Below, in pieces: positions 7,751 to 15,918 of a DNA stretch of 64,000 nt (within the stretch, counting starts at the first letter, position 1; the number at the start of each line of letters is the position of its first letter). Position numbers and translations under genes: made by a program. The stretch spans positions 124,001 to 188,000 of the forward strand of contig NZ_JAKTNR010000003.1 of assembly GCF_022760855.1 (NCBI RefSeq), read 5' to 3'. The notes under the pieces are model-generated. The model was given only the letters and a program-made list of their open reading frames with translations. It was not told where the DNA came from and ran no database searches. Source of the DNA: Thermus albus (GTDB taxonomy: Bacteria > Deinococcota > Deinococci > Deinococcales > Thermaceae).

Positions 7751-8486
7751 CGCCACCCAGGCCTGGGCCCAGGATCTCTTTCCCGAGCCCCCGCCTTCCC
7801 ACCAGTCCCTGGTCTGGTTTGCCCACCGCTACCTGGACGAGGCCATGCTGGAGGCCCTACTGCAAAAGCTCCGGGCGAGACCTGAGGAAAGGCTTTCCCG
7901 GGAGGATGAGGCGGGCCCTTTCGCCTAAGGGACACCACGGGGCTTCCCTACCGAAGCAAGGACCGCCTCCCCCGGTGGCGCAGGGGACAGGAGGCGCGGC
8001 GGGTGCGAGGGCATGGGAGGCTCTGGGCCCTTGCCCGATGGTGGAGGGGGCTAAGGCTTCTGGTTCTGGAGGGGGTTTGGGTGGGGCCAGGGTATGCCTC
8101 GGACCCCCGGCTTGGGCCGAGGGTTGCGGCGGTTTGGTCGGGAGGGTGGGGTGCTTTTGGGGGACGCGGGATTTGACGGGGAGGAGGTTTGGCGGGTGGT
8201 GAAGGGGCTTGGGGTGCGGCCCCTGATCCGGTTGCGGGAGAAGGGGGAGGTCCGGGATGCAGTGCGGCGTTGGGCGGCTTTCCACTGGGAGGATGCGCTG
8301 TATCGGTTTCGTGGAGTGGTGGAGGGGGTGTTTGGGGGGATGAAGAGCCGGTGGGCCGGGGGCTACTTGATGGAGCGCAAGCCCTCTTCGGCGATGAAGC
8401 GGATCTTCCTGGAGGCCATCGCCTATGACCTCCGGATCCTCCTTACCCTCACCCCTGTTCCCAAGGGGTTCAAGCCAATTTACTAG
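7751..8486 (+). pseudogene. IS5-like DDE transposase remnant with two frameshifts
   Basis: Three frame segments together resemble an IS5-type DDE transposase. The first ends at 7928 (frame containing LFPEPPPSHQSLVWFAHRYL). The second begins at about 7925 with DTTGLPYRSKDRLPRWRRGQ. The third resumes near 8094-8150 with LLGDAGFDGEEVWRVV and contains FRGVVEGVFGGMKSRW, the presumed catalytic Glu region. The frame changes near 7925 and again near 8100-8140, so it is inactive. It runs head-to-head with the IS630 remnant. No terminal repeats were identified. Confidence 0.6.
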
Positions 8487-8942
8487 GCAAGCCCAGGGGG
8501 CCTGAGCCCGGACAGAAACATGTGAGACTCAACATGTGAGACTCTAGAGACCCGGGATGGGATAAAAAGGAGGGGGACCGACTCCGAAAGGAGGTCCCCC
8601 AAGCGCAGCTTGCCACAGTTAGCAAAGAGGTCATAAGAGGGGCCAAGCTCGCCTTCCAGCTCGCCGAGGCTCAAGCCGGCGACCCCAAAGTCAAGGAACG
8701 CCTGCGCAAGCTCAAGCAGGTGGAGACCCTACGCCGCCACGGGGTGGACTGGGAAGAGGTCCAGGACCTGGTGGGCCTCAGCCGGGCCACCTACCACCGT
8801 TGGAAGAGGAGGCTCAAGGAAGAGGGGCTCAAGGGTTTGGTCCCCAGGTCCAGGCGCCCCAAACGCTTGCGGCGGAAGCGACACTGGACTCCTGAGCTTC
8901 TCCTGAAGGTGGAGGCTTTGAGGAAGGAGGGCTTTGGGGTGA

Positions 8943-9969
8943 CTCAAAACTTGCACTTATCCATCCCTCTCAACCCTATGCAACCGGGGCACTTGAAAAG
9001 GGCTGCGGGTTTCCCGTCTGATGACGGGTGCCATGCCCACAGCCCAGTACCTACTCTCGGCCATCCTAGCCCTTCTGCCAAGCCCCCACCTCCAGGAGTC
9101 CCTCGAAGCCCTCCTCCTCCTGCTCTTGCAGGGCCACGGCAAAGCCAGACCCCAGCACAGCCAGACCAAGTCCCCCGCAAGGTGTTTCCCTCACGGGAAA
9201 GCAGCCGCCCTCTCCCGCTTCTTCAACCGGTATGCCTGGCCCACCCGCACCCTCATCCGCCTCGCCCGAAGGGAGGCGGAAAGGGCCCTGGACCGCGCCA
9301 GGCCCAGACGGGGTCCCAAGCCCAGGCTCCTGGTGGTCCTGGACCTGGTCACCCTGGAGAAGCGGGGCCTCCTCAGGGCCCTGCCTCTCTCCTTCTTCCA
9401 CGGCAAGTGGGGCCTCCACCTGGGGGTGGTCTACCTGGTCCACGGCGAGCTCCGCATCCCCTGGAGCTACCGCGTATGGCGGGGCAAGGGGGAAAAGAGC
9501 CTCTCCCTCCTGGCCCTCAGGCTCTTAGCCTCCCTGCCCCCTTGGATGCGGAAGGCCTTCCGGGTGCGGGTGGTGGCCGATACCGCATTCGGCACCATCC
9601 GGTTTTTGCGGGGGGTCAGGGAGCTGGGATTGGAGGCGGTGGTAGGGATGCGGCGGTTTAGCATCGAGCACTTCTTCAAGGCCATGAAAAGCGAGTTCTC
9701 CCTGGGTCAGTTTGGGCAGCGGACAGCTTTGGGGGTGCACCGTTTTCTGGTGCTTTCCCCCCTGGCCTACCTGCTGGCCCACTGGGTAAAGCTGGCCTCT
9801 GAGGAGAAAGGGTGTACCTGGTGGGAGGCGGCGAGACGGCTCTTTCCTGAGCCGGTGGCCCTGATCCTTTCGCGCGAGCTCTCGCTCCTGGGGCTCTGGC
9901 CTCCACCTCCAGGGAAAGGGGTAGAAGATGCGTGTTTATGCGGGATATGCGGGAGGTGCAAGTTTTGAG
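8943..9969 (+). mobile_element. IS4/IS701-like insertion sequence inside IS481 copy 2
   Basis: The ends are perfect 14-base inverted repeats: CTCAAAACTTGCAC at 8943-8956 and its complement at 9956-9969. A 4-base duplication GTGA flanks it (8939-8942 and 9970-9973). Removing the element and one GTGA restores the IS481 frame (Gly-Phe-Gly-Val-Ser-Glu), which confirms the borders. An alternative reading with a longer imperfect duplication (TTTGGGGTGA / TTTGAGGTGA) also fits. Confidence 0.85.
9033..9968 (+). CDS. IS4-superfamily transposase, probably internally deleted
   Basis: About 311 residues from the ATG at 9033 (an ATG at 9021 is also possible). Recognisable parts are LLVVLDLVTLEKRGL, RVVADTAFGTIRFLRG (second Asp region) and IEHFFKAMKSEFSLGQFGQR (the Y/IE-region of IS4-type enzymes), then LLAHWVKLASEEKG. 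The jump from VVGMRR directly to the IEHFFK motif looks too short: most IS4/IS701-type enzymes carry a longer beta-strand insertion there. An in-frame internal deletion is therefore likely. The stop codon falls within the right inverted repeat. Activity is doubtful. Confidence 0.65.
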   Translation: MPTAQYLLSAILALLPSPHLQESLEALLLLLLQGHGKARPQHSQTKSPARCFPHGKAAALSRFFNRYAWPTRTLIRLARREAERALDRARPRRGPKPRLLVVLDLVTLEKRGLLRALPLSFFHGKWGLHLGVVYLVHGELRIPWSYRVWRGKGEKSLSLLALRLLASLPPWMRKAFRVRVVADTAFGTIRFLRGVRELGLEAVVGMRRFSIEHFFKAMKSEFSLGQFGQRTALGVHRFLVLSPLAYLLAHWVKLASEEKGCTWWEAARRLFPEPVALILSRELSLLGLWPPPPGKGVEDACLCGICGRCKF

Positions 9970-10651
9970 GTGAGCGAGCGCACGGTGGGGCGCATCCTGG
10001 CCTACCTGGAGAGGCTAGGGAGGGTGGCGAGCGTGGCTGCCTTTTCGGCGCGGGCCCGGCGGGGGAAGGCAAGGAGGAAACCCCGGCGTCCCTACGCCCA
10101 AAGGAAGCCCAAGGGCTACGAGGCCCAAGCGCCGGGCGACCTCATCCAGGTGGACACCTTCACCGTCACCCTAGGACCCGGGGAGATGATCCGGCACTTC
10201 TCGGCCGTGGACCTTGCCACCCGCTTTGCGCTGGCGGAGGTGCACACCCGGGCTACGGCCGACCTTGCGGCCGGCTTCCTGGCCTACCTGATTGCGCAAG
10301 CGCCCTTTCCCATCCGGCCATCCAGGTGGACGGGGGGGCTGAGTTCATGGCCGGGTTTGAAAAGGCCTGCGAGGGGTTGGGCATCCGGCTCTTCGTGCTG
10401 CCTCCCAGGAGCCCCAAGCTCAACGGTCACGTGGAGCGCATACAACGGACCTTCAGGGACGAGTTCTACACCCGGTCGTTGCCGTCTGGGATTCCTGAGC
10501 TCCAGAGGGAGCTTAACGCTTACCTGGACTACTACAATCGGCGGAGGCCGCACCGGGCTCTAGGGGGTTTGGCCCCTTTGGAATACCTGGCTAAGATGCG
10601 GAGGGAGTCGGTCCCCCAGGAGTCTCAGATGTGTTGGCCGACTACAGGTTC

Positions 10652-10680
10652 TTGACCCTATCCCCCCGGGGGTGTATAAT
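10652..10680 (+). promoter_or_regulatory. Candidate gltB promoter at the right end of IS481 copy 2
   Basis: TTGACC at 10652-10657 and TATAAT at 10675-10680 with a 17-base spacer read toward gltB, whose ATG is at 10744. The -35 is inside the stretch shared with IS481 copy 1, and the -10 is outside it. An AAGGAG ribosome-binding site lies at 10731-10736. This suggests the IS end now supplies half of the gltB promoter. Confidence 0.6.
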
Positions 10681-10743
10681 CCCAAGAACGACGTGCATAC
10701 CTTTGCCTACACCAAACCCCAAGTGTAAAGAAGGAGCCCCAAG

Positions 10744-13700
10744 ATGACCTGGAAGGAAGCCTACCCGGATATCCCCCTAGGCCAGGATGCCTGCGGCATC
10801 ATCGCCATGGCGGAAAAAAGCGGCAAGCCCTCCCACCGCATCGTGCGGAGGACCCTGGAAAGCCTATACCGCATGGCCCACCGGGCGGGGGCCATCCGGG
10901 GAGAAGGGGATGGGACAGGTATCCAAACCGACATTCCCCGGGAGCTATGGGCCCGCTTCCTAGAAGGGGCGGGACTGGAGCCGGAGCTGGCCTTCAATCC
11001 CCGCTTCTTCGTGGGGCATTTCTTCCTGCCTAAAGATGCGGCCGAGCGCCTAGAAGAGTTTTACGAGCTGGTGCGGCGGGAGGGGCAGCGGCTTGGGGTG
11101 CGGCCGGTCCTCTTCCGCCGGGGGGAGGTGGTGAGCGAGGTTCTGGGGCCGGTGGGGCGGCGCACGGAGCCCATCTTCCTCCAGGTGGCAGGGCTTAGCC
11201 CCGATGGGGACGGCCCCTTGTGGGAGCTGGGCCTGCGGCTCGAGGCCAGTTTCCCCGTCCACGTGGTCTCCCTTTCCACCTATAGCGTGGTCTACAAGGT
11301 GCGGGGGGCGGCGGAGCTTTTGAAGCGCTACTACCCCGAGCTTTCCCGCCCCGAGTTCAAGAGCACCGTGGCCTTGGGCCATAACCGCTATTCCACCAAC
11401 ACCCTCTCCACCTTTGAGCAGGTCCAGCCCTTTGGCCTTCTGGGCCACAACGGGGAGATCAACACCATTGAGCGCCTGAGGCGGGAGCTGGACCACCTGG
11501 GCATCCCCCGCACCGGGGGCTCGGACTCCCAGGACCTCAACCGCATGCTGGAGGGGCTCATCTACCGCTACGGCCTCTCCTTGCCCGAGGCCATGGACCT
11601 GGTCTTTCCTCCCGTGCTGGGGGAGGTGAAGGGCCTGGCCCCGGAGCTTCAGGACCTTTACCTGGCCCTAAGGCAACGCTTCGGCCCCTTGGCCCAAGGG
11701 CCTGCCGCCATCGTGAGCCGCCACCGGGACGAGGCGGTCTTTGCCACGGATGCCATGGGTCTAAGGCCCCTTTGGCAGTTTGAAACCCCCTACGAGATCG
11801 TTTTCTCCTCGGAAAGGGGGGTTTTCAACGCCGAGGAGTTCGTGACCGAGCCCAAGCCCCTGGCCCCTGGGGAGAAGGTGTATCTGCGCCTCACCCCGGA
11901 AGGCCCTAAGGTCCTTCCCTTTGACCGGCACCAGCGCCTGGTGCTGGAGCGCATCGCCGCCCGCACCCCGGTGGCGGGGTACCGGATCCATCTGGCTGGC
12001 CCCATCCGCCAGTCTCCCCCTCCTGTGGCCGGGGGAAGCGAACCCCAGGTGGAGGAGAAGCCCGCCCCGCCCCCCTTGGGCCTGGAGCGGGCCTTTGGCT
12101 GGGACCGGTGGGATGCCGCTTACCTCGAGGCCCTGGCCAAAACCGGCAACGAGCCCATCGGCTCTCTGGGTTACGATGGCCCCTTGGCCGCCCTAAATCC
12201 GGAAAAGCCCAACCTCTCCGAGTTCTTCAAGGAAACCGTGGCCGTGGTGACCAACCCGGCCATTGACCGGGAGCGGGAGATCGAGCACTTCTCCACCCGC
12301 ACCCTCCTGGGCCGGCGCCCCTTGCCCGACGGCCGGGGTGGGGGCAGGGTAGAGGAGCTTCTTTTGCCCATCGTCTTGGAGGAGGACCAGGGCCTGGCGG
12401 AAAGCTTCGGCACCCTGACCTTGGAGGAGGTAAAGGCCCGTTTCCAGACCGCCACCTTGGTGCCCCAGTTCACCGTGGAGGAGGGGCTTTTGGCGGGGCT
12501 AAGGCGCCTGGAGGAGGAGGCCATCCGGGCGGTGGAGGAGGGGGCTGAGGTCCTCATCCTCTCCGACCGGGAGGCCTTCCAAGGGGGGGTATGGATCGAC
12601 ATCGCCCTGGCCCTGGCGGCGGTGAACCGGGCCCTTTTGCGGCGGGATGCCGAGGGGGTGGCCTTAAGGCGGCGCACCTCCCTCCTGGTGCACTCCGGGG
12701 GGGTGAGGAACCTGCACGACGTGGCCTTCCTCCTGGGCCTGGGGGCGGAGGCGGTGGCCCCTTGGCTCATGGAGGAAAAGGCCCGCTCCCTGGAGGGGAG
12801 GAAGGGGGTGGCAGGGGTCCTCGAGGCCCTGCGCAAGGGCCTGGAAAAGGTCATCTCCACCATGGGCATCCATGAGCTAAGGGGCTACGGGAAGATCTTC
12901 AGCGCCATCGGGCTTAAACCGGAACTGGCTGACTACTTCGGCACCCGGAACTTCCTGGGTTCGGAAACCGGGGGGTATGGCTTTTTGGAGCTGGAGCGCA
13001 CCCTCTTGGAGCGGGAGGGGTTCTTGCGGGCGGAAAAGGTCCTTCCCGCCAAGGACTTCCGCTTCAACCCCCGGATCTACAAGGCGGCCCAGGAGGTGGC
13101 CAGCGGCCAGGCTCCCTACAGCCACTTCCAGGAAAAGGTCCGCTCTCTGGAAAGGGAAAGCCCGGTGGCGGCCAGGCAGCTTCTGGAGGTGCGCTTCCCC
13201 GAAAGGAGCGAGGTTTCCCCGGAGGAGGTGGACCTCTCCGTGGGGGGGCACTCCTTGCCCTTCCTCATCAGCGCCATGAGCTTTGGCTCCCAAGGGGAGG
13301 CTTCTTTCCGCGCCTACGTGGAGGCGGCCAAGCGCCTCAACATGCTCTGCATCAACGGGGAAGGGGGGGAGATCCCCGACATGCTGGGCAAGTACACCCA
13401 CTGGCGGGGGCAGCAGGTGGCCTCGGGCCGGTTTGGCGTCCACGCCTACATGCTGAACTCCGCCAGCGTCATTGAGATCAAGATCGGTCAGGGGGCCAAG
13501 CCGGGAGAGGGGGGGCACCTGCCGGGGAAGAAGGTCTCCCCCAAGGTGGCCGCGGCCCGCAACGCCGTGCCCGGGGTGGACCTTATCAGCCCCTCCAACA
13601 ACCACGACCTCTATTCCATCGAGGACCTGGCCCAGCTGATTGAGGAGCTCAAGACGGTGAACCCCAAGGCCCTGGTCTCGGTGAAGGTGCCCGTCATCCC

Positions 13701-15222
13701 CGGTATTGGCACCATCGCCGTGGGGATCGCCAAGGCGGGGGCGGATGTCATCACCCTCTCGGGGTTTGAGGGGGGAACGGGGGCCGCCAGGCTCCACGCC
13801 CTCAAGTATGCGGGGCTTCCCGTGGAGATCGGGGTGCGCCGGGCCCACCGGGCCTTGGTGCGGGCTGGGCTTCGCGACCGGGTGGAGATCTGGGCGGATG
13901 GCGGCCTGAAGACCGCCTATGACGTGCTCCGTATGGTCCTTCTTGGGGCGGACCGGGTGGGCATGGCCACCATGGCCATGGTGGCCATCGGGTGCACCAT
14001 CTGCCGGGGGTGCCAGCTGGACACCTGCCACGTGGGCATCACCACCCAGATTGAGACGGTGGAGGAGGCCCTGGCCCATGGCCTGAAGCGCTTTGTGCCC
14101 CAGGACCTGGACCGGGCGGTGGAGGGGCTCACCCGTTTCTTTGAGGCCAAGGGGGAGGCCCTAAGGGAGCTGGTGGCCGCCTTGGGGGCCCGTTCCTTGA
14201 GGGAGCTTAGGGGGAGGGTGGACCTCCTTTACCAGCGGGACCACCTGGGGGAGCTGGACCTCTCTTATTTCTTCCTGCCGGTGGAGGAGCCCGAATGGCT
14301 CAAGGACACCTCGGCCCATGTGCTGCGAAAGCCCTTGAACCAGCTCACCCGCACCATCACCGAGGTGGTGATGGAGGCTTACGGCCAGGGGGCCCGCAGG
14401 CTGGTGTTCCAGGAGGGACCGGTGAACTCCACCGACCGCGCCTTGGGGGCCCACCTGGCGGGGGAGATGGCCAGAAGGCGCCTTTATGGCAAGGGTTTTG
14501 ATGCCGAGGTGGAGCTCCGCTTTGATGCGGGGAGCGTTGCCGGGAATGGCCTGGCGGCCTTTAACCTCGAGGGCCTCAAGGTGGTGGTGGAGGGCGGGGC
14601 CCAAGACGGGGTGGCCAAGAGCGCCTTTGGGGGCACCGTGGCCATCCTCAAGGGGCGGAACCCCTACGGGGCCTATGTGGACGGCTCCGTGGGCAAGAGC
14701 TTCGCCTACGGGGCCATCGGGGGCCTCCTCATCGTGGAGGGGGTGGCGGACAGCCGCTTCTGCATCCGGCTTTCCGGGGCGGATGTGGTCCTGGGTGGGG
14801 AGCCGGAAAGGCCCTTGCGGGATGACCTGGGCAACCTGGCCGCCCGGGCCCAGGCCAAGGGGTTTGCCTTTGAGTACATGACCCGGGGGCGGGCCTTGGT
14901 CCTGGGGGACCCGGGGCCTTGGATCTGCTCGGGCATGACCGGGGGGCGGGTCTACCTGCGCCACTGGCCGGAGATGGGCCTCACGGAGGAGGCCATGAAG
15001 CGCCGTCTGGCCAAGGGGGCCAAGGTGGCGGTGAAGCCTTTGGACCTAAGGGGCGTGGAGGACGTGAAGGAGCTCCTTTCCGCTTACATTCGGATCCTCA
15101 AGGAGGCCAAGCGGGAGGAGAAGGCCAGGCGCTTGGAGAGGCTCCTCGAGGACCCCGCCCAGCACTTCCGCATGGTGGAGCCTGTGGCGCAACAGGTGGA
15201 GCAAGGGGTGAGCACGGAGTAG
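10744..15222 (+). CDS. gltB: Glutamate synthase large (alpha) subunit
   Basis: 1492 residues, the normal GltB length. Domains in order: class II glutamine amidotransferase (~17-420) with the N-terminal nucleophile Cys17 in QDACGIIAM, exposed after removal of a short propeptide; central domain (~440-780); FMN-binding synthase domain (~820-1210); C-terminal GXGXG beta-helix (~1230-1480). The 3Fe-4S ligands are C1084, C1090 and C1095 in GCTICRGCQLDTCHVG. It makes two glutamates from glutamine and 2-oxoglutarate in the cytoplasm. No gltD is adjacent, because the next gene is convergent. The electron donor is therefore either a GltD encoded elsewhere or a ferredoxin. Start confirmed by AAGGAG seven bases upstream. 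Confidence 0.95.
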   Translation: MTWKEAYPDIPLGQDACGIIAMAEKSGKPSHRIVRRTLESLYRMAHRAGAIRGEGDGTGIQTDIPRELWARFLEGAGLEPELAFNPRFFVGHFFLPKDAAERLEEFYELVRREGQRLGVRPVLFRRGEVVSEVLGPVGRRTEPIFLQVAGLSPDGDGPLWELGLRLEASFPVHVVSLSTYSVVYKVRGAAELLKRYYPELSRPEFKSTVALGHNRYSTNTLSTFEQVQPFGLLGHNGEINTIERLRRELDHLGIPRTGGSDSQDLNRMLEGLIYRYGLSLPEAMDLVFPPVLGEVKGLAPELQDLYLALRQRFGPLAQGPAAIVSRHRDEAVFATDAMGLRPLWQFETPYEIVFSSERGVFNAEEFVTEPKPLAPGEKVYLRLTPEGPKVLPFDRHQRLVLERIAARTPVAGYRIHLAGPIRQSPPPVAGGSEPQVEEKPAPPPLGLERAFGWDRWDAAYLEALAKTGNEPIGSLGYDGPLAALNPEKPNLSEFFKETVAVVTNPAIDREREIEHFSTRTLLGRRPLPDGRGGGRVEELLLPIVLEEDQGLAESFGTLTLEEVKARFQTATLVPQFTVEEGLLAGLRRLEEEAIRAVEEGAEVLILSDREAFQGGVWIDIALALAAVNRALLRRDAEGVALRRRTSLLVHSGGVRNLHDVAFLLGLGAEAVAPWLMEEKARSLEGRKGVAGVLEALRKGLEKVISTMGIHELRGYGKIFSAIGLKPELADYFGTRNFLGSETGGYGFLELERTLLEREGFLRAEKVLPAKDFRFNPRIYKAAQEVASGQAPYSHFQEKVRSLERESPVAARQLLEVRFPERSEVSPEEVDLSVGGHSLPFLISAMSFGSQGEASFRAYVEAAKRLNMLCINGEGGEIPDMLGKYTHWRGQQVASGRFGVHAYMLNSASVIEIKIGQGAKPGEGGHLPGKKVSPKVAAARNAVPGVDLISPSNNHDLYSIEDLAQLIEELKTVNPKALVSVKVPVIPGIGTIAVGIAKAGADVITLSGFEGGTGAARLHALKYAGLPVEIGVRRAHRALVRAGLRDRVEIWADGGLKTAYDVLRMVLLGADRVGMATMAMVAIGCTICRGCQLDTCHVGITTQIETVEEALAHGLKRFVPQDLDRAVEGLTRFFEAKGEALRELVAALGARSLRELRGRVDLLYQRDHLGELDLSYFFLPVEEPEWLKDTSAHVLRKPLNQLTRTITEVVMEAYGQGARRLVFQEGPVNSTDRALGAHLAGEMARRRLYGKGFDAEVELRFDAGSVAGNGLAAFNLEGLKVVVEGGAQDGVAKSAFGGTVAILKGRNPYGAYVDGSVGKSFAYGAIGGLLIVEGVADSRFCIRLSGADVVLGGEPERPLRDDLGNLAARAQAKGFAFEYMTRGRALVLGDPGPWICSGMTGGRVYLRHWPEMGLTEEAMKRRLAKGAKVAVKPLDLRGVEDVKELLSAYIRILKEAKREEKARRLERLLEDPAQHFRMVEPVAQQVEQGVSTE

Positions 15223-15267
15223 TCCCGTTTCTCCCTAAGGGTAGGCCGGTAGAAGGGCTTTACCGGA

Positions 15268-15295
15268 CCCCACCTTGGCGAAAGCCGGGGTGGGG
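15268..15295. terminator. Long GAAA-tetraloop hairpin between convergent gltB and the response-regulator gene
   Basis: A 12-pair stem closed by a GAAA loop (CCCCACCTTGGC / GCCGGGGTGGGG, with two G-U pairs) lies between two converging genes. A smaller hairpin (CCGGTA / TACCGG, 15246-15266) precedes it. There is no long T run, so termination may rely on the stem alone. It probably serves both strands. Confidence 0.65.
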
Positions 15296-15300
15296 TGGAA

Positions 15301-15918
15301 TCACACCAGCTTTTCCTCCACCGCCCAGCGCACCAGCTCCGCCCGGCTTTTCAGGCCCAGCTTCTCCGCCGCCCGCTCCCGATAGGTGGCCACGGTCTTT
15401 TCCGAGATACCCATGGCCTCGGCGATTTCCCTGTAGGAGAGGCCTTGGGCTAGATAGCGGACCACCATGAGTTCCCTTTCCGTGAGGACCTCTGGGCCGG
15501 GTTTACGGCCGGTCTGGGCCTGGATCATGCGGTAGAGGAGGTCTTGCGGCAGGTAATGCTCCCCCCGGGCCACCGCCAGCACGGCATCCTCCAGCTCCCG
15601 CTCGATGGCGTCCTTGGGCAGGTACCCCGAGCCCCCGGCTTGGAGGAAGCGCTCCGCATACTCCGGCTCTGCATACATGGACAGGGCCAGGAGCCGGGCT
15701 TCCGGGTAGAGGGCCTTGAGCTTTTCCGCCACCTGGATGCCGTCCATGTCGGGCAAGGCGATGTCTAGGACCACCACCTGGGGCTTGGCCTGGGGGATCT
15801 TGGCTAGGGCTTCCTGGCCGGTTTCCGCCTCCCCTACGATCTCCACCTTGTTCTGCAGGAGGTAGCGCACCCCTGCCCGGACCACAGGGTGGTCGTCCAC
15901 CAAAAACACCCGGATCAT
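15301..15918 (-). CDS. NarL/TtrR-type response regulator
   Basis: 205 residues. The N-terminal receiver domain has the acidic pocket (LVDDHP) and phosphate-accepting D52 (VVVLDIALPDMDG). The C-terminal LuxR/NarL helix-turn-helix runs from LTERELMVVRYLAQGLSYRE through ISEKTVATYRERA. Its ATG overlaps the stop of the kinase gene by four bases, so the pair is co-translated. It presumably controls the divergent molybdoenzyme operon at 18523-24041, by analogy with TtrR in tetrathionate-respiring bacteria. That link is inferred from position. Confidence 0.88.
   Translation of the reverse strand: MIRVFLVDDHPVVRAGVRYLLQNKVEIVGEAETGQEALAKIPQAKPQVVVLDIALPDMDGIQVAEKLKALYPEARLLALSMYAEPEYAERFLQAGGSGYLPKDAIERELEDAVLAVARGEHYLPQDLLYRMIQAQTGRKPGPEVLTERELMVVRYLAQGLSYREIAEAMGISEKTVATYRERAAEKLGLKSRAELVRWAVEEKLV

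Larger units (their letters stand above)
8603..10655 (+). pseudogene. IS481-family transposase pseudogene (lost start, insertion, frameshift)
   Basis: Three lesions are visible. First, the position of the GTG start of copy 1 is GCG here (8603). Second, the gene is split at 8939-8942 by an IS4/IS701-like element. Third, a one-base deletion near 10315-10320, relative to copy 1, moves the C-terminal part (VDGGAEFMAGFEKACEGLG and on) into another frame. The pieces at 8603-8942, 9970-10320 and 10326-10655 otherwise align along the length of the copy 1 transposase. The element can move only if supplied with enzyme in trans, for example from copy 1. Confidence 0.85.
8502..10657 (+). mobile_element. 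IS481-type insertion sequence, copy 2 (broken, contains another IS)
   Basis: Same type and orientation as copy 1 but clearly diverged. The left end has two tandem copies of ACATGTGAGACTC at 8518-8530 and 8532-8544. The right end has AGTCTCAGATGT at 10621-10632. Subterminal inverted repeats lie at 8572-8586 and 10604-10617. A 1027-base IS4/IS701-like element sits inside at 8943-9969. Similarity to copy 1 continues through about 10656, ending in a TTGAC box that is also present at the end of copy 1. Outer limits are approximate. Confidence 0.8.

Noticed and set aside
9928-10563. Apparent separate transposase gene starting at 9928
   Set aside because: Its first residues come from the inserted IS4/IS701-like end; the rest is the interrupted and frameshifted IS481 copy 2, so it is part of one pseudogene.
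12877-14079. 400-codon minus-strand frame inside gltB
   Set aside because: Pure shadow of gltB codon bias (His/Gly/Pro-rich), with no recognisable domain and no ribosome-binding site.
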